From: an uncultured Burkholderiales bacterium | Lineage (GTDB): Bacteria; Pseudomonadota; Gammaproteobacteria; Burkholderiales; Burkholderiaceae_C | Length of the DNA: 64,000 nt | Reading direction: 5' to 3' | Assembly (NCBI GenBank): GCA_903828695.1 | Contig: CAIKNE010000126.1 | Location: 48,895-112,894, forward strand | Shown here: positions 39,356-49,455 of the stretch, one piece after another | Layout: the number at the start of each line of letters is the position of its first letter | Numbering within the stretch: position 1 is the stretch's first letter | The notes under the pieces: model-generated | Databases searched by the model: none | Seen by the model: the letters and a program-made list of their open reading frames with translations, nothing else | Told to the model about the DNA's origin: nothing | Program-made: the position numbers and the translations under genes

Positions 39356-40071
39356 CAGCTATTTAGCCATCTGACCATAGCAGTACCCACTTGTCCAGGA
39401 TCTTCCATGGTACACATGTGTCCAATTCCCTTGATCTCGGCCCACATAGGTTTCGCAGGCATCAAATCCGCCATCTCCTGGTGTTGAGATACGGGAGACC
39501 AAAGATCAAACTCAGTGCACAAAATAAGAGTTGGAACACTTAACTGCTTGAGAACGTTGGTTGCGTCGGGACGGTTCAAAAGCGCTGCAATTTGGTGTTT
39601 AAAAATATCAACACTCTTGGATGCAAACATATTCAAAATACTCTGAATAAACTGCGTATCCGCTAAGCGAGCCGGCGCAACCATTCCCCTCACCCATTGA
39701 GCAGCCATCGCTTGAACGCCCTGCTCCATCGCAATCTTTAATAATTCGTAGCGTGTTTGCGTTTCTTTTTGTCCCGCCTCCCCAGGGCTACGGGCTTTGT
39801 AGCCGGTGTTCATCAAAGCCATTCGAGAGACTCTTTGTGGTGCTTGACGGTAAACCTCCAACGCCACACGTCCACCCATAGAGTGCCCAGCAAGTGCAAA
39901 GTTCTCAGGGGCTTGGCGCAATACATTTTTTGCCATAGCGCTCAAAGAGTCTGCTCGTCCGTGGTCGACGACGCTGCACTCATGGGTCTCGCTGAAGGCA
40001 GCAGTCAAAGGCGTCCACACGTCCTCATTGCACATGAGTCCAGGAACAAGGATAAGGTGAGGCTTTGACAT
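39355..40071 (-). CDS. Alpha/beta fold hydrolase
   Basis: LVPGLMCNEDVWTPL, LAGHSMGGRVALEVYRQAP nucleophile elbow, IKGIGHMCTMEDP. Confidence 0.9.
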   Translation of the reverse strand: MSKPHLILVPGLMCNEDVWTPLTAAFSETHECSVVDHGRADSLSAMAKNVLRQAPENFALAGHSMGGRVALEVYRQAPQRVSRMALMNTGYKARSPGEAGQKETQTRYELLKIAMEQGVQAMAAQWVRGMVAPARLADTQFIQSILNMFASKSVDIFKHQIAALLNRPDATNVLKQLSVPTLILCTEFDLWSPVSQHQEMADLMPAKPMWAEIKGIGHMCTMEDPGQVGTAMVRWLNS

Positions 40072-40082
40072 TTAATAAAAGC

Positions 40083-40108
40083 AGTTCTCCCGCTTTAGGG
40101 CGGGTACT
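40083..40108 (-). terminator. Possible terminator between aspS and alpha/beta hydrolase
   Basis: CCCGC-tttagg-GCGGG stem with outer AGT/ACT, followed on the minus strand by GCTTTTATT. Confidence 0.4.
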
Positions 40109-40126
40109 CTTGATCGACTCAAGCTC

Positions 40127-41929
40127 TTATTCCGTAGTCGCTGGCTGAGGCGTACGCAACCTAATGTGCAACTCTCTGAGCTGCTTCTCGTCCACTGGAC
40201 TGGGTGCCTGAGTGAGCAAGCACTGCGCGCGCTGGGTTTTAGGGAATGCAATCACATCCCTTATAGACTCTGCACCCGTCATGAGTGTGACGATTCTGTC
40301 TAATCCAAAAGCCAGTCCGCCGTGTGGAGGTGCTCCGTACTGGAGTGCGTCCAATAAGAAGCCAAATTTAAGTTGAGCTTCTTCTGGCGTGATTTTGAGC
40401 GCATCAAAAACCTTTTGCTGCACGTCTGCTCTATGAATACGAACAGATCCACCGCCGATCTCCCAACCGTTGAGCACCATGTCATAGCCCTTGGCTAAGC
40501 ATTTCTCAGGAGCCGTCACCATCCAGTCTTCGTGTCCATCCTTGGGGGCGGTGAAGGGGTGGTGCACTGCTGTGAAGCGCTGAGCCTCTTCATCAAACTC
40601 GAACATGGGGAAATCAACCACCCAAAGCGGAGCCCAGCGGTCCTCAAAGAGACCATTCTTTTTGGCCAACTCACTGTGTCCGATTTTGATACGCAAGGCA
40701 CCTATAGCATCGTTGACAACCTTGGCTTTATCTGCACCAAAAAATATCAAGTCCCCGTCCTGAGCCCCCGTGCGCTCCAAAATGGCTTTTATAGCTTCAT
40801 CGTGAATATTTTTAACAATCGGAGACTGCAAACCTTCTTTGCCTTTGGCGCGCTCAACTACCTTGATCCAGGCAAGTCCTTTAGCGCCGTATATTTTTAC
40901 AAAATCCGTGAAACCATCAATTTCACTGCGACTGAGCTCTGCCCCGCCCCGCACACAAAGCCCCACCACGCGTCCACCTTTTGTGTTTGCCGGTGTCGAG
41001 AAAACCTTAAAGTCTACGTCCTTCATCACATCCGTTAACTCAGTGAACTCTAACTTCACTCTAAGATCAGGCTTATCTGATCCGTACAAACGCATACCGT
41101 CTGCATAGGTCATGACTGGGAATTCACCGAGCTCAACGTTCAAAGCCTTTTTAAACACTGAGACGATCATCCCCTGGAACATATCTCTAATTTCTTCCTC
41201 AGACATAAAGGAAGTTTCAATATCAATTTGTGTAAATTCTGGCTGTCTATCTGCACGCAAATCCTCATCTCTAAAACACTTAGTGATTTGATAATAGCGA
41301 TCAAAACCAGCCACCATCAACAACTGCTTAAAGAGTTGAGGCGACTGGGGAAGCGCAAAGAAATTTCCATCGTGCACTCGACTAGGAACCAAATAGTCAC
41401 GGGCTCCCTCTGGAGTACTCTTGGTTAGCATAGGCGTCTCGATATCAACAAATCCGTTGCTGTCCAAGAACTGCCTAATCTGCATAGCAACTTTATAGCG
41501 CAGCATAAGGTTACGCTGCATGTAGGGCCTGCGCAAATCCAATACACGGTGTGTCAGGCGCGTAGTCTCGGATAAATTGTCGTCATCGAGTTGGAAGGGA
41601 GGCGTCACTGAGGGATTCAACACCTCCAATGCGTGGGCTAAAACTTCAATACGTCCGCTGGGGATTTGATCGTTGACCGTGCCCTCAGGTCTCGCCCTAA
41701 CGAGTCCCACCACTTTAATACAAAACTCATTGCGTAATCCTTCAGCAACCGCAAAGGTCTCGGCTCTATCAGGATCGCAAACCACTTGAACATACCCTTC
41801 GCGGTCTCTCAAGTCTACGAAAATGACGCCGCCGTGGTCCCTGCGTCTATTGACCCATCCACATAATGTGACCTCTTGGCCAATAAATTCTTGTGTTACT
41901 GATCCGCAATAATGTGTTCGCATCGCCAT
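40127..41929 (-). CDS. aspS: Aspartyl-tRNA synthetase
   Basis: [74 protein letters not shown]. Confidence 0.97.
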   Translation of the reverse strand: MAMRTHYCGSVTQEFIGQEVTLCGWVNRRRDHGGVIFVDLRDREGYVQVVCDPDRAETFAVAEGLRNEFCIKVVGLVRARPEGTVNDQIPSGRIEVLAHALEVLNPSVTPPFQLDDDNLSETTRLTHRVLDLRRPYMQRNLMLRYKVAMQIRQFLDSNGFVDIETPMLTKSTPEGARDYLVPSRVHDGNFFALPQSPQLFKQLLMVAGFDRYYQITKCFRDEDLRADRQPEFTQIDIETSFMSEEEIRDMFQGMIVSVFKKALNVELGEFPVMTYADGMRLYGSDKPDLRVKLEFTELTDVMKDVDFKVFSTPANTKGGRVVGLCVRGGAELSRSEIDGFTDFVKIYGAKGLAWIKVVERAKGKEGLQSPIVKNIHDEAIKAILERTGAQDGDLIFFGADKAKVVNDAIGALRIKIGHSELAKKNGLFEDRWAPLWVVDFPMFEFDEEAQRFTAVHHPFTAPKDGHEDWMVTAPEKCLAKGYDMVLNGWEIGGGSVRIHRADVQQKVFDALKITPEEAQLKFGFLLDALQYGAPPHGGLAFGLDRIVTLMTGAESIRDVIAFPKTQRAQCLLTQAPSPVDEKQLRELHIRLRTPQPATTE

Positions 41930-41961
41930 GTGATAGTCTCTTTATTGATATAACTAAAAAA

Positions 41962-42627
41962 TTAAGCTTCTGTGTGCTGTGTGTTGGAGCCAGGAATTAC
42001 ATGTGTCGCTGCATCGGGCGCCACCGAACCCATAGAAATAATATAGGTCAGCGCCTCATCGACACTGACATCGAGCTCAATCACCTCAGATTTGGCCATG
42101 AGCAAGAAAAAACCACTGGTAGGGTTGGGAGTTGTCGGTACGTAAACGCTGACGTACCCGGTTCCTAGTTTTTCTTGAACCTCACCCGATGGCTCTCCCG
42201 TTTGGAATGCTAAAGTCCAAACGCCTTGCCTTGGATATTGAACCAACAATGTTTGTCGAAACGCGTTGCCCTTACCTGAGAATAAGGTATCCGACACCCG
42301 CTTGACGCTGGTGTAGATCGACTTAAAGATAGGAATGCCTTCAAGTATCCGACTCAACTGACCCAACCACCATTTGCCAAAAACATTTGACGCAAACGCG
42401 CCAGTCATTAAAAGAGTCAACACGACCAAAATAACGCCCAGTCCATGAATTTGCCCCAGGTCATCCATTAAAGCGGCGGAGTTGGCTGGGGAAAATTTTG
42501 ACAACGCCTCAAGAACGCTGCGAAATATTGCGTCAAGGGACCCCACCATCCAGCTGAGGAGCCAAACAGTAACCGTTACGGGTATCCATACCAACAGTCC
42601 GGCAAGTAAATATTTTTTAAAGGACAT
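41962..42627 (-). CDS. DUF502 domain membrane protein
   Basis: LLAGLLVWIPVTVTVWLLSWMVG, IPIFKSIYTSVKRVSDTL, VYVPTTPNPTSGFFLL. Confidence 0.9.
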   Translation of the reverse strand: MSFKKYLLAGLLVWIPVTVTVWLLSWMVGSLDAIFRSVLEALSKFSPANSAALMDDLGQIHGLGVILVVLTLLMTGAFASNVFGKWWLGQLSRILEGIPIFKSIYTSVKRVSDTLFSGKGNAFRQTLLVQYPRQGVWTLAFQTGEPSGEVQEKLGTGYVSVYVPTTPNPTSGFFLLMAKSEVIELDVSVDEALTYIISMGSVAPDAATHVIPGSNTQHTEA

Positions 42628-42675
42628 GTTCAGTAAGCGGTTAAGGGTGAAACAAAAGTAAGCAAGGTCAAATTA

Positions 42676-43110
42676 TTAATGGCAAGCGCAGGATGCGCCG
42701 CAACCAGCTGAGGACCCGCCCGCAGATGAAGTGGACGCAGAACTTGCAGAATTTGATGCATTAGTCGACGAACTGGTTGCAGCGGAACCCGTTGAACCAT
42801 TAGAGGCAGATCCAGAGGAAGCAGCAGAATCGCCGGCGGGTTTGCTGTCCGCCCCGCTAGCACCAGAACCCTCTGACGGGGGACTAGATTTATCGGAATC
42901 CGTGGCGACGGCTGGGGCAGTGGTGCCACCGTTCTTAAAGTCGGTTGCATACCAACCCGTTCCCTTTAGCTGAAAACCGGGCGCGGTTAATTGCTTACTC
43001 CATGTCTGCTTTGCGCAAGCAGGACACTGAGTTTGTGGACTATCGGATACGGTCTGAAGTACGTCCTTGGCATGGCCACAGGACCCACATTTATAGGCGT
43101 AAATGGGCAT
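42676..43110 (-). CDS. FmdB family zinc ribbon protein; start ATG 43110
   Basis: MPIYAYKCGSCGHAKDVLQTVSDSPQTQCPACAKQTWSKQLTAPGFQLKGTGWYATDF, Ser/Ala/Gly-rich tail. Confidence 0.92.
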   Translation of the reverse strand: MPIYAYKCGSCGHAKDVLQTVSDSPQTQCPACAKQTWSKQLTAPGFQLKGTGWYATDFKNGGTTAPAVATDSDKSSPPSEGSGASGADSKPAGDSAASSGSASNGSTGSAATSSSTNASNSASSASTSSAGGSSAGCGASCACH

Positions 43111-43340
43111 GATGTTCGATTTAAAAAAGTGGTGTATGACTAAGAGATCCTCTTCCACCGAGTGCTCACAACTCAGGGCTTGTGAAAACCTCACTTAATC
43201 CGCTAAATAATTCGTATTCAGCCAAAGCCCTCTATTATAGAGCTCAAGGGTCAAAAGCTGACAAATTTGCAAGAAATCAAGTTCACAGGCGACGCTGCGC
43301 GCGACCCCCTGTGCACCCCAGCACGTCCCCGCCCCTTTTC

Positions 43341-44789
43341 TCACTGGTTATTCGCCACCAAACGGTGATGACGACCGTGGAGATCGCTTATCGCTTGGGG
43401 ACCTAAGGATCCTACAACCATGCCAACGAGCGAGGCCACCAACCCAAGCAACTGGGCTGGAAAGTACTCACCAGCAGGGGTTAGGACAAAGATAAGCCAT
43501 GAGGTCACGCCCAGCACAATCGCAAAGAGCGCCCCCTGAGTGGTTGCCCGCTTCCAGTACAAACCAAAAACAAGCGGCGTGAACGCACCAACAAGCGGAA
43601 TTTGGTAAGCGCCAGAGACCAATTCATATATGGGCGTACCTTGCATAGCAATGGAGTACAGCAACACCAGTAAACTAAAAACCAAAACTGTCACCCGCAT
43701 AGCACGCAACTCGTTTTGGTCGCTTTTGCGCGAGACTATATTTCTCCAAATATTTTCCGTAAAAGTCACACTCGGCGCAAGTAGCGTTGCCGATGCGCAG
43801 GACTTAATGGCAGACAACAAGGCTCCAAAGAATAAGACTTGCATAACAAATGGCATCTTGTCCATCACCAAGGTGGGTAGCACTTTTTGCGGATCCTGAG
43901 CGATGAGCATTTGCGCTTGTTCGGGCATGATGATCAAAGCACTAACCACCAAGAACATGGGAACAAAAGCAAATGCAATATAGAAGACCCCCCCAATGAC
44001 AGGTCCCCGCGTCGCCGAGTATTCATTATTGGCGGACATAACCCTTTGAAATACATCTTGTTGAGGTATAGAGCCTAGCATCATCGTGAGCGCTGATGCA
44101 ATAAAGAACATCCACGATTTGAAATCCGCTTCGGGCAAGAAGTGGAACATATTCTTATCCACGGCCAATTGGATAACGACGCCTGCACCTCCTGCCTGAT
44201 CACCCGCAAATACAGCAAGAATAGCAAGCCCAAACACCAAAATGATCATTTGAATGAAGTCAGTAATAGCAACCGACCACATGCCCCCAAAGAGGGTATA
44301 TGCAAGTATCGATATGACGCCTATGATCATACCCAAGGAGATACTGATCACGCCCGCAGACAGTACATTAAAAACGAGCCCCAAGGCAGTGACCTGCGCC
44401 GAGACCCATCCCAAATAACTCAACATAATGATGATGGAGCACAGTATTTCCACCTCTTTTCCGTAACGCTCTCTAAAATAATCACTAATCGTCAGTAGTG
44501 TCATTTTGTAGAGCTTAGACGCAAAGAACACGCCGACGAGTATCAAACAAATTCCGGCACCAAACGGATCTTCAATCACACCGTTGAGCCCGTTGTTGAC
44601 AAAGCGAGCGGGGATACCGAGCACCGTCTCTGAGCCGAACCAGGTTGCGAAGGTGGTTGTGACGATCATTGCGATAGGCAGGTGACGGCCCGCGATGGCA
44701 AAGTCTGCTGAATTTTTGACCCTCTTCGCAGCGACGAGTCCAATCGCTATCGTTATTAATAAATAAATAATAACCAGTGTCAACAACAT
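43341..44789 (-). CDS. Sodium:solute symporter family protein (SSS)
   Basis: 482 aa, ~13 TM; KNSADFAIAGRHLPIAMIVTTTFATWFGSETVLGIPARFVNNG, IPQQDVFQRVMSA. Confidence 0.9.
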   Translation of the reverse strand: MLLTLVIIYLLITIAIGLVAAKRVKNSADFAIAGRHLPIAMIVTTTFATWFGSETVLGIPARFVNNGLNGVIEDPFGAGICLILVGVFFASKLYKMTLLTISDYFRERYGKEVEILCSIIIMLSYLGWVSAQVTALGLVFNVLSAGVISISLGMIIGVISILAYTLFGGMWSVAITDFIQMIILVFGLAILAVFAGDQAGGAGVVIQLAVDKNMFHFLPEADFKSWMFFIASALTMMLGSIPQQDVFQRVMSANNEYSATRGPVIGGVFYIAFAFVPMFLVVSALIIMPEQAQMLIAQDPQKVLPTLVMDKMPFVMQVLFFGALLSAIKSCASATLLAPSVTFTENIWRNIVSRKSDQNELRAMRVTVLVFSLLVLLYSIAMQGTPIYELVSGAYQIPLVGAFTPLVFGLYWKRATTQGALFAIVLGVTSWLIFVLTPAGEYFPAQLLGLVASLVGMVVGSLGPQAISDLHGRHHRLVANNQ

Positions 44790-44860
44790 ATCTTTTAAAC
44801 CCTTCCAAACTCTTTAGCCGTGAGAGGCAATAACTCTAGAACACTTTCAGTAAAAATCCA

Positions 44861-46426
44861 TCAATTCATCTGAGACTGCAGGAGGTACTGCATCAACAAA
44901 ATACCCCCTACAAAGCCAATCACCGTCCACATAAAGCGCTGCATGAGGGAGTTGGTTTTGCGCTGCTCGTCAATTAACCTATTCAAATCCACCCGCAAAT
45001 CCTGAGGGGAGTTTTTCAAGTAGTCGTAAAAAAGTCTGGGTAAGGCCGGAAGCATCTTGGCGTATAGGGGGGCTTCTTCTTTGAACTGATCCCAAAACTT
45101 TCGCGGCCCAACCTGCTGAGACATCCATTTCTCGAGAAACGGTTTTGCTGTGCTCCACAAATCCAGTTCAGGATCGAGTTGACGACCCAGACCTTCGATG
45201 TTAAGAAGCGTTTTTTGCAATAGTACTAACTGCGGTTGTATTTCAACATTAAATCGTCTAGAAGTTTGAAACAGTCGCATCAACACCAGTCCGAGTGAAA
45301 TCTCCTTTAACGGACGGTCAAAGTAGGGTTCACAAACAGCCCTGATCGCAGTCTCAAGTTCATTGACCTTGGTTTGTGCAGGTACCCAACCCGACTCAAT
45401 GTGTAGTTCAGCAACGCGCTTGTAATCACGCCTAAAAAAAGCAGTGAAGTTTTGAGCCAAGTACTCTTTGTCAAACTCTGTGAGCGTACCCACAATACCG
45501 AAATCAAGCGAGATGTAACGCCCAAGTGTCTCCCGCTCTATGCTTACTTGAATATTGCCTGGGTGCATGTCCGCATGAAAAAATCCATCCCTAAAGACCT
45601 GCGTAAAAAACAGCGTCACACCGTCCTTAGCCAGTTGACTGATGTCCACACCTGCCTGAACCAAACGCTCCACTTGGTTAATCGGCACACCGTTCATGCG
45701 CTCCATCACGATGACATTCGTATCACAGTAATCCCAAATCATCTCAGGGATTAAAACCAAGTTCAACCCCTCCATGTTGCGTCTAAGCTGAGCAGCGTTG
45801 GAGGCCTCTCTGACCAAATCCAGCTCATCGTGAAGATGGTTATCAAACTCTTTAACCACCTCACGAGGCTTAAGACGTTTGCCGTCTTCAAAAAACCGCT
45901 CAATCCAACCTGCCATCATGCGCATGAGATCCAAGTCTTTCTCAATCACACCCAGCATGCCGGGTCGAATCACCTTTACAGCAACCTCCCTGTGTCCGCC
46001 GCCTTTGGTGGCGAGGACCGCAAAATGCACCTGCGCAATGGATGCACTGGCAATGGGCGTGCGCTGGAATTCGATAAAGATATCATCCACCTTGCGCCCA
46101 AAGGACTTCTCAATCGTAGCGACTGCAATATCGGAGGCAAAAGGAGGCACTCGGTCTTGGAGTTTTGCCAATTCATCAGAGATGTCCTCCGGCAATAAGT
46201 CCCGTCGGGTTGAGAGTACTTGACCAAATTTAACAAAAATTGGACCCAAATGCTCGAGTGCCTGGCGAAGCCTTACTGCACGAGGGGAGCTTAAGTTACG
46301 CCCAACTGTTAAAACTCGGATCAAACGCCTCAAACCCGGTTTTTTAAAACTCGATAAAACGAGCTCATCCAATCCGAACCGAAAAACGATCCACACAATA
46401 AAAACGGTTCGATACAGTCTGCTCAT
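44861..46426 (-). CDS. ubiB: Ubiquinone biosynthesis regulatory kinase-like protein UbiB
   Basis: [68 protein letters not shown]. Confidence 0.95.
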   Translation of the reverse strand: MSRLYRTVFIVWIVFRFGLDELVLSSFKKPGLRRLIRVLTVGRNLSSPRAVRLRQALEHLGPIFVKFGQVLSTRRDLLPEDISDELAKLQDRVPPFASDIAVATIEKSFGRKVDDIFIEFQRTPIASASIAQVHFAVLATKGGGHREVAVKVIRPGMLGVIEKDLDLMRMMAGWIERFFEDGKRLKPREVVKEFDNHLHDELDLVREASNAAQLRRNMEGLNLVLIPEMIWDYCDTNVIVMERMNGVPINQVERLVQAGVDISQLAKDGVTLFFTQVFRDGFFHADMHPGNIQVSIERETLGRYISLDFGIVGTLTEFDKEYLAQNFTAFFRRDYKRVAELHIESGWVPAQTKVNELETAIRAVCEPYFDRPLKEISLGLVLMRLFQTSRRFNVEIQPQLVLLQKTLLNIEGLGRQLDPELDLWSTAKPFLEKWMSQQVGPRKFWDQFKEEAPLYAKMLPALPRLFYDYLKNSPQDLRVDLNRLIDEQRKTNSLMQRFMWTVIGFVGGILLMQYLLQSQMN

Positions 46427-46429
46427 TTT

Positions 46430-46999
46430 TTAGCCGTTAGAGTTTTGCTTGCCATTTTTCATGACTTGTAAACCGTGTTGAACGGTATTTACAAATTCAC
46501 GCAGTGCCTGGGCGCATTGGCGTGCGATTTGTACGGACAAACGTGCCGTTTCATCTCCACAAATTCTTGATAAATCGGACTCCGCATCCCACCTCACATG
46601 GTCGATTAACCAGTTCACTTCGGCGGCGAGTTGCACATCCCCCTCTATACGAATTGAGGGCTTTTCGCCTTGCATCAATTGTTGCAAAATCATAAGCGGA
46701 GATCGCTCATTCAGATACAAAACCAAATCCGCTGTATCACCGCGTGAACTCAAGCGCTCAACTAGACCCGCGGGCGTAAATGCAATACGAAACTCAATGT
46801 CCATCCATCTCAGCTCAACCGTTTTACCGGTTTGGCGCCTCAAACGCTCCATGGCAACAGTTTCTTGCTTTAAAACATGGTTCAAGAATAAGACTATCTT
46901 TTGCTGCCCCTCATCCACCAACCACTCAGGCGGCGTCAAGCCCAGAACCATACGCTCCACTCGAAAAGCAATTTCTTTTAGGTTATCTATAGGATTCAA
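46430..46999 (-). CDS. UbiJ-like SCP2 domain protein
   Basis: Immediately upstream of ubiB in the operon; SCP2-like MDIEFRIAFTPAGLVERL, EGDVQLAAEVNWLIDHVRWDAESDLSRICGDETA. Confidence 0.8.
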   Translation of the reverse strand: MNPIDNLKEIAFRVERMVLGLTPPEWLVDEGQQKIVLFLNHVLKQETVAMERLRRQTGKTVELRWMDIEFRIAFTPAGLVERLSSRGDTADLVLYLNERSPLMILQQLMQGEKPSIRIEGDVQLAAEVNWLIDHVRWDAESDLSRICGDETARLSVQIARQCAQALREFVNTVQHGLQVMKNGKQNSNG

Positions 47000-47043
47000 C
47001 GGGAAACTCCCTTTTTATTTTGCTTTCAGATTAATCAAAAAAA

Positions 47044-48213
47044 TCACTGCAAGGCCTGAACCCCAGACACCAACCATCCCGTGGTTGCGTCCTTGGGCTT
47101 CATAAGACTCCATACCTCCCTAAAGGGAGCAGGGCCCTGGGTCATGTCCTCTCGTATGAGTCCCGAGAACTCCACACTTGCAAGGTATTCAGTCTGCGAC
47201 TCTTGAATACCTAATAGTTCGGCCTGCAAGGTCACAACGTCAGTTTGGTTCGCAATCCTACTTGCGTTTTGCTCTCTTTCGCTGAGTTGAGATTTAATTT
47301 CGCCCAACATTTGATCCGTTAGCATTGAGTGCAATACCGTCATGTCTGAGCGGTCCCAGGCATCTTGCAAGGTCATAAAAACTTGCTTGGCTGTGTTCAC
47401 GAACCCCCGCGCATCAAAGCCAGTGGGCACACTTGAATAATGGGCAACAGCCTCACTAGAGTGCAATTCCACTGTATCTGCTGCGTACCCCTCCCAAGGC
47501 CTAGCAGAGGCATCGTTGCCCACGTTTTTAGATTTGTAATTTTGAAACTCAACTGGATTGGTCGGTGAGCCCATGCCCTCATAGCGACTAGAGGCGAAAT
47601 TAGGATTACGCTTAGCTTGTAAGCTAGCGCTTGCGCTAGATTTGAGTCTGCGTCGAATCCATAGAATCAGGATGATCGCGGCAAGGCTGATTAATACGGC
47701 CCCTGCAACTTCGTCCGCAGTACCTGTCACACCTCCAGCACTACCCGCATCCCAACCCTGCTCGCCCCAGCCCATAGAGTGCATCAACCAAGAGACACCT
47801 AAGCCGGTTGCAACCCCACCGATCAAAGAGCCCATAACGCTGCGTTGGCTGACGGATTGTTGAACCTGTGTAGGGGCTGAGCTTGAGCGCATAGGAGCTA
47901 CTTGGGGATCTGCCACACTTGGGCTCACCCGAGGAGGTTGGGGCATTGCTGGCGATGGCGCTGCAGATGCAGGGATAGTTGCTGGAGCAGATAAAGGAGC
48001 AGGAGTTGGCGCCAAATGAGTTGGTGCTGCAGGTGACACGCCGACTCCAGCGCCGCCCATGGAGTGCTGCGCACCCGACATAGGCGCACGCCCCAAAGAC
48101 CGGCCCATACCCAATCGGTTGGCGGCTTCGGTATTCAAAACAGATGCGGCTAATCCAGCCAACAAACAAGCTTTGATAATCACTAATTTATGATTTTTGA
48201 ACAAATGCTTCAC
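47044..48213 (-). CDS. Tim44-like domain protein
   Basis: Signal peptide, Pro/Ala-rich region, TM segment, C-terminal FVNTAKQVFMTLQDAWDRSDMTVLHSMLTDQML (Tim44-like). Confidence 0.85.
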   Translation of the reverse strand: MKHLFKNHKLVIIKACLLAGLAASVLNTEAANRLGMGRSLGRAPMSGAQHSMGGAGVGVSPAAPTHLAPTPAPLSAPATIPASAAPSPAMPQPPRVSPSVADPQVAPMRSSSAPTQVQQSVSQRSVMGSLIGGVATGLGVSWLMHSMGWGEQGWDAGSAGGVTGTADEVAGAVLISLAAIILILWIRRRLKSSASASLQAKRNPNFASSRYEGMGSPTNPVEFQNYKSKNVGNDASARPWEGYAADTVELHSSEAVAHYSSVPTGFDARGFVNTAKQVFMTLQDAWDRSDMTVLHSMLTDQMLGEIKSQLSEREQNASRIANQTDVVTLQAELLGIQESQTEYLASVEFSGLIREDMTQGPAPFREVWSLMKPKDATTGWLVSGVQALQ

Positions 48214-48254
48214 CTAGCATCAATTTAGAAAATTCAAAGTAGAAATGTCGTGCT

Positions 48255-48986
48255 CTAGCACTTAATACCCGCGTGAAGCGCAACCACTCCTGCCGAGAGG
48301 TTGTGGTAGTCCACGTGACCAAAACCGCACTCTTTCATAAGTGCCTTCAAGGCCTCTTGGTCAGGATGCATTCTGATGGACTCTGCAAGGTATTGATAAC
48401 TAGCAGCGTCCCCTGCAACCCATTGCCCAAGGCGGGGCAGCACTTTAAAAGAGTACCAGTCATACGCTTTACTCAAAGGCTTGGCAACTTTAGAGAATTC
48501 AAGCACCAATAGCTGTCCACCCGGCTTTAACACTCGAGCCATCTCTTTTAAGGCAAGATCTTTATGTGTCATATTTCTAAGACCAAAGGCAACACAGACG
48601 TGATCAAAATAACCATCTTCAAAGGGCAACTTCTCCGCATCACAAACGACAGTTGGGAGTAATACTCCCGCATCCACCAATCTATCTTTACCCACCTTGA
48701 GCATGGACTGATTGATATCTGTGTGGACGACTTGCCCGGTAGGTCCTACTTTCTTTGCAAAGGCCTCGGACATATCCCCTGTGCCACCAGCGATATCTAA
48801 GACTTTGTCACCTGGCTTTGGGTTTGCAACCAAAAGTGTGTAAGCCTTCCAAGCGCGGTGCAACCCAAGCGACATGAGGTCATTCATCACATCATAACGA
48901 CTTGCAACTGAGTCAAACACACCCCTGACAAACCGCGATTTATCTTGCTCGTCAACCGTCTTAAAACCGAAATGTGTATCTGCCAT
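48255..48986 (-). CDS. ubiE: Demethylmenaquinone/ubiquinone methyltransferase
   Basis: [73 protein letters not shown]. Confidence 0.96.
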   Translation of the reverse strand: MADTHFGFKTVDEQDKSRFVRGVFDSVASRYDVMNDLMSLGLHRAWKAYTLLVANPKPGDKVLDIAGGTGDMSEAFAKKVGPTGQVVHTDINQSMLKVGKDRLVDAGVLLPTVVCDAEKLPFEDGYFDHVCVAFGLRNMTHKDLALKEMARVLKPGGQLLVLEFSKVAKPLSKAYDWYSFKVLPRLGQWVAGDAASYQYLAESIRMHPDQEALKALMKECGFGHVDYHNLSAGVVALHAGIKC

Positions 48987-49026
48987 GATCGCTTTTTTTT
49001 ATAGTATCGCTGTGTTCTAAGTGGGC

Positions 49027-49440
49027 TTAGTGCGAAGCGCAAGCGCCGCCCTGGGAGGTCTTCATCACTGCGTCGCGACTTACACCCGCCTTGCTAAGTT
49101 TGTCTTCGTACTGTGCCCACAAAGCATCTTGCTGGGTACACAAAAAATGCAAATATTCCCAAGAAAAAATACCCGTGTTGTGTCCATCGCTAAATGTCGG
49201 CTGTACAGCGTAATTCCCAACTGGCGCTAACTCAACGAGCTGAACATCTCTTTTGCCAGTCTGCAAGACCTCCTGTCCAGGGCCATGCCCCTGAACCTCG
49301 GCGGAGGGACTGTACACACGCATGAGCTCAAAGGAGATTTTGTAGGAGGCTCCGCCCTCATAATCAATTTGTAAGGCGCGCGAGGTCTCGTGGACTGTAA
49401 TATCGATTGGAATTGGAGTATGAGGTTTTAAGGCTGACAT
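49027..49440 (-). CDS. DUF971 (gamma-butyrobetaine hydroxylase-like N-terminal) protein
   Basis: LQIDYEGGASYKISFELMRVYSPSAEVQGHGPGQEVLQTGKRDVQLVELAPVGNYAVQPTFSDGHNTGIFSWEYL. Confidence 0.9.
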   Translation of the reverse strand: MSALKPHTPIPIDITVHETSRALQIDYEGGASYKISFELMRVYSPSAEVQGHGPGQEVLQTGKRDVQLVELAPVGNYAVQPTFSDGHNTGIFSWEYLHFLCTQQDALWAQYEDKLSKAGVSRDAVMKTSQGGACASH

Positions 49441-49455
49441 TGCGAAATATTTCGG

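Noticed and set aside
40532-41038. 168-aa plus-strand ORF opposite aspS
   Set aside because: Antisense to a strongly conserved aaRS; no motif
42630-42950. 106-aa Pro/Leu-rich minus-strand ORF overlapping fmdB
   Set aside because: Alternative frame of the low-complexity fmdB tail; no start/RBS support
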